Of a stretch of 64,000 nt of DNA, positions 62,304-64,000 are shown piece after piece (position 1 is the stretch's first letter; every line of letters starts with the position of its first letter). Position numbers and translations under genes: made by a program. This DNA comes from Vanessa cardui. Lineage: Eukaryota > Arthropoda > Insecta > Lepidoptera > Nymphalidae. Location of the stretch: NCBI RefSeq assembly GCF_905220365.1, contig NC_061125.1, forward strand, positions 11,549,831 to 11,613,830, given 5' to 3'. The notes below the pieces were generated by a model, which saw only the letters and a program-made list of their open reading frames with translations, had not been told where the DNA came from and made no database searches.

Positions 62304-63308
62304 ATGGAATGTAAACATTGTTCTAATGCTTTAAAATCTGAAGATATGATCAAATGCACAGCTTGTCACAGTATCTATCACTATTTATGTGTTGGTATGA
62401 GTGAAACAGATTTTAAAAAGATACTTCCTATGAATAAAGCAAAATGGAAATGTCCAGTTTGTAAGATTTCCAAGAAGCCTTGTCAAAATATAAGCCCTAA
62501 ACTTCCTAACACCTCTGAAAAGATTAATATAATATCTCAATCCCAATTGGACATAAAATCATTAATTGATCATTTTGATGACCGCTTTAACAGTTTACAT
62601 TCTACTATGGAATCTTTTAAAACTTTTATCACCGAGGAACTGAAAAAGCTTTCGGAGACTGTTAGCTTTTGGTCTACAAAAATTAAATCTGTCGAGTCGT
62701 CTATTAACTCGGTGGTAGAACACATGAATAACCTAGATATTGAAGTATCCAGAATAGACAAACTTGGAACGGAGCTCGAGGAAATGAAGATAAAATTTAA
62801 AGAGCTATCGGACAATAACAACAGAAATGAACAATGGGTGCGCCGTTCTAACATACAAATAAATGGCGTTCCACAAAAGAAAGGCGAGAATTTAATAACT
62901 ATCATAAAAACATTAGCCGAAAAAAGTGGGTATCCTTTAAACTTTAATACAGATGTCGATTTTGTAACAAGAGTTGCGGTGAAAAATGATACGTCTGATA
63001 ATCATTCCCGTCCAATTATTTTGAAAATGCAAGCCCGATACAAAAAAGATGACTTTCTTTCATCGCTACGTAAATTAAAAAACCTGAAAGCAAGCGACAT
63101 TGGTTTCCCTGGCAAAAATAATCCGATATATATTAACGATCACCTGTCTGCATACAACAAGCTCCTTCTCAGTGAAGCTAGACGTAGAGGAAAGGATAAA
63201 GGCTACTTATACTGTTGGGTCCGAAACTGTACGATAATGGTTCGTAAGACCGATAACTCGCCTGTTATTCACATTACTTCTAAGGAATGTTTAAACAAGA
63301 TCTCATAA
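62304..63308 (+). CDS. LINE ORF1: PHD-finger, coiled-coil, RRM-like nucleic-acid-binding protein
   Basis: This 334-residue protein would bind the element's RNA and help package it for retrotransposition. A C4HC3 PHD-type zinc finger sits at residues 3-53 (Cys 3, 6, 18, 21, His 26, Cys 29, 50, 53). It is followed by a polar linker and a heptad-rich coiled coil at about 75-175 for oligomerisation. An RRM-like domain starts at RRSNIQINGVP (about residue 179), and a basic C-terminal domain around YINDHLSAYNKLLLSEARRR (from about 273) completes the usual layout. The frame is unbroken and the start Met is the natural one, just before the zinc finger. PHD-bearing ORF1 proteins are known in CR1-type and related non-LTR elements. 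It lies 267 bases upstream of ORF2 in the same frame. The intact frame suggests a young, possibly active copy. Confidence 0.94.
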   Translation: MECKHCSNALKSEDMIKCTACHSIYHYLCVGMSETDFKKILPMNKAKWKCPVCKISKKPCQNISPKLPNTSEKINIISQSQLDIKSLIDHFDDRFNSLHSTMESFKTFITEELKKLSETVSFWSTKIKSVESSINSVVEHMNNLDIEVSRIDKLGTELEEMKIKFKELSDNNNRNEQWVRRSNIQINGVPQKKGENLITIIKTLAEKSGYPLNFNTDVDFVTRVAVKNDTSDNHSRPIILKMQARYKKDDFLSSLRKLKNLKASDIGFPGKNNPIYINDHLSAYNKLLLSEARRRGKDKGYLYCWVRNCTIMVRKTDNSPVIHITSKECLNKIS

Positions 63309-63575
63309 GTGTTATCAAGATGGTTATTCCCACGAAAATATATTTTATTAAGTTTTTAATTGTTATTATATTTGTATTTACCGTCGTTAAAATTGTCACT
63401 GTATTTTTTATAAACTTTGAGCTGGCATGGAATATTGTATGTTTAAAAATGTGCTATAATTTTAAATTGTCATATGATTACTTAGATCTAAATTTTAATA
63501 TTTTAAAATTTATTTTAAAATCAGTTAACATTATTATTCATAAACATTATTACCCAAAAAGTAGTATATATTAAT
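63309..63575 (+). other. ORF1-ORF2 spacer with a hydrophobic small ORF
   Basis: The spacer is AT-rich. A second-frame ORF at 63287-63574 overlaps the last 22 bases of ORF1 and ends one base before the ORF2 start codon. It would encode 95 residues with hydrophobic runs (FLIVIIFVFTVVKIVTVFF). High T content alone can give such a frame, so it is not called a gene; translation would require reinitiation. Confidence 0.3.
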
Positions 63576-64000
63576 ATGGACTTACGTATCTTCTATCAAA
63601 ATGTTAGAGGTTTGCGCACCAAAACTAAACAATTTTATACTAATTTGTTAAACACTAATTATGACATAATTTGTTTAAGTGAGACGTGGTTACTTCCTGG
63701 TATTTTCGATGAAGAACTTTTTGATCCCCGCTATAATGTGTATCGTAATGATCGTGACTATACACGCCTTGGGATGAGCATGGGTGGAGGTACTCTAATA
63801 GCGGTACGCCATGGCATATGTGTTGATGTGCAGCACTCAGGAATACCATTGTCTCTTCCAGACGCAGATATATCATTTGTTAATATTACAATCGGGAGAG
63901 ATAATTTAAAATTTAAATTACGACTGTTCTGTTGTTATTTCCCTCAGAATGTCAATCAGTGTGATTCTGAAGGTTCTTTTTTTGACTTTTTATCGGACTT
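63576..64000 (+). CDS. LINE ORF2, N-terminal endonuclease domain, cut by window end
   Basis: The first 141 codons of the endonuclease-reverse transcriptase polyprotein that nicks target DNA and copies the element RNA into it. The start is ATG at 63576. The apurinic-like (EEP) endonuclease motifs are visible: IFYQNVRGL with Asn 9, and CLSETWL with the catalytic Glu 36. The frame is open to the last base of the window (two bases of codon 142 remain), so the rest of the endonuclease and the reverse transcriptase lie outside. There is no frameshift or stop so far. The order after a PHD-type ORF1 and the motif spelling support a CR1-like non-LTR element, though the clade cannot be fixed without the RT domain. 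Confidence 0.93.
   Translation, partial: MDLRIFYQNVRGLRTKTKQFYTNLLNTNYDIICLSETWLLPGIFDEELFDPRYNVYRNDRDYTRLGMSMGGGTLIAVRHGICVDVQHSGIPLSLPDADISFVNITIGRDNLKFKLRLFCCYFPQNVNQCDSEGSFFDFLSD

Noticed and set aside
62570..62905. 111-residue antisense ORF
   Set aside because: Shadow of LINE ORF1 on the opposite strand, low-complexity serine-rich composition and no motif.
1..64000. CRISPR arrays, rRNA genes, known microRNAs (let-7, bantam, miR-1, miR-193 and similar seeds)
   Set aside because: No regularly spaced repeats and no matching mature sequences were seen on reading; a covariance-model scan would be needed to exclude unusual RNAs.

Overview
The window reads as intergenic DNA from a moth or butterfly, most likely a nymphalid-type butterfly. 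The basis is AT-rich eukaryotic sequence with no operons or Shine-Dalgarno sites, and many copies of tRNA-derived SINEs and LINE 3' tails of the kind I know from lepidopteran genomes. Family names are from memory and no database was searched. Only three clear protein-coding segments are present: an intact single-exon GILT-like thiol reductase gene at the left end (934-1584, minus), and at the right end an intact LINE ORF1 (62304-63308, plus) followed by the start of its ORF2 (63576-64000, plus, cut by the window edge).

The roughly 60 kb in between is gene-poor. It is a record of retrotransposition. Family A is a tRNA-derived (Metulj-like) SINE with about 13 recognisable copies plus fragments. 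Family B is a SINE-like repeat of about 290 bp with about nine copies. Family C is a LINE 3' tail of about 145 bp ending near AATAAAGTTTATTTT, with six copies plus one fragment. Family D is a second tRNA-like SINE with three copies. Three copies of the C-terminal end of an otherwise lost LINE reverse transcriptase lie at 8575, 17850 and 43533. Other pieces include a TA-flanked MITE with terminal inverted repeats (19885-20202), an inverted-arm element flanked by a perfect 15-bp duplication (32403-32771), a LINE tail nested in a SINE (32030-32393) and a 201-bp tandem duplication that copied part of a SINE (48009-48392).

Two stretches look like broken coding DNA I do not recognise. At 10522-11123 there is a roughly 200-codon remnant with one frame change and three stops. 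At 6684-6935 there is a GC-rich, coding-like ORF fragment. A third, weaker remnant lies at 13440-14870. Several unique, non-repetitive blocks (for example 5340-5620, 20640-20960, 29400-29930, 40080-40440) have balanced composition and may be regulatory DNA, but the sequence alone cannot show this.

Functionally, the GILT-like protein would act in the secretory or lysosomal pathway. The right-hand LINE looks young because its ORF1 is intact and the visible part of ORF2 is open, so it is the best candidate for a mobile element still able to move, and elements of this kind can mobilise SINEs. No CRISPR array, true tRNA or rRNA gene, or known microRNA was seen.
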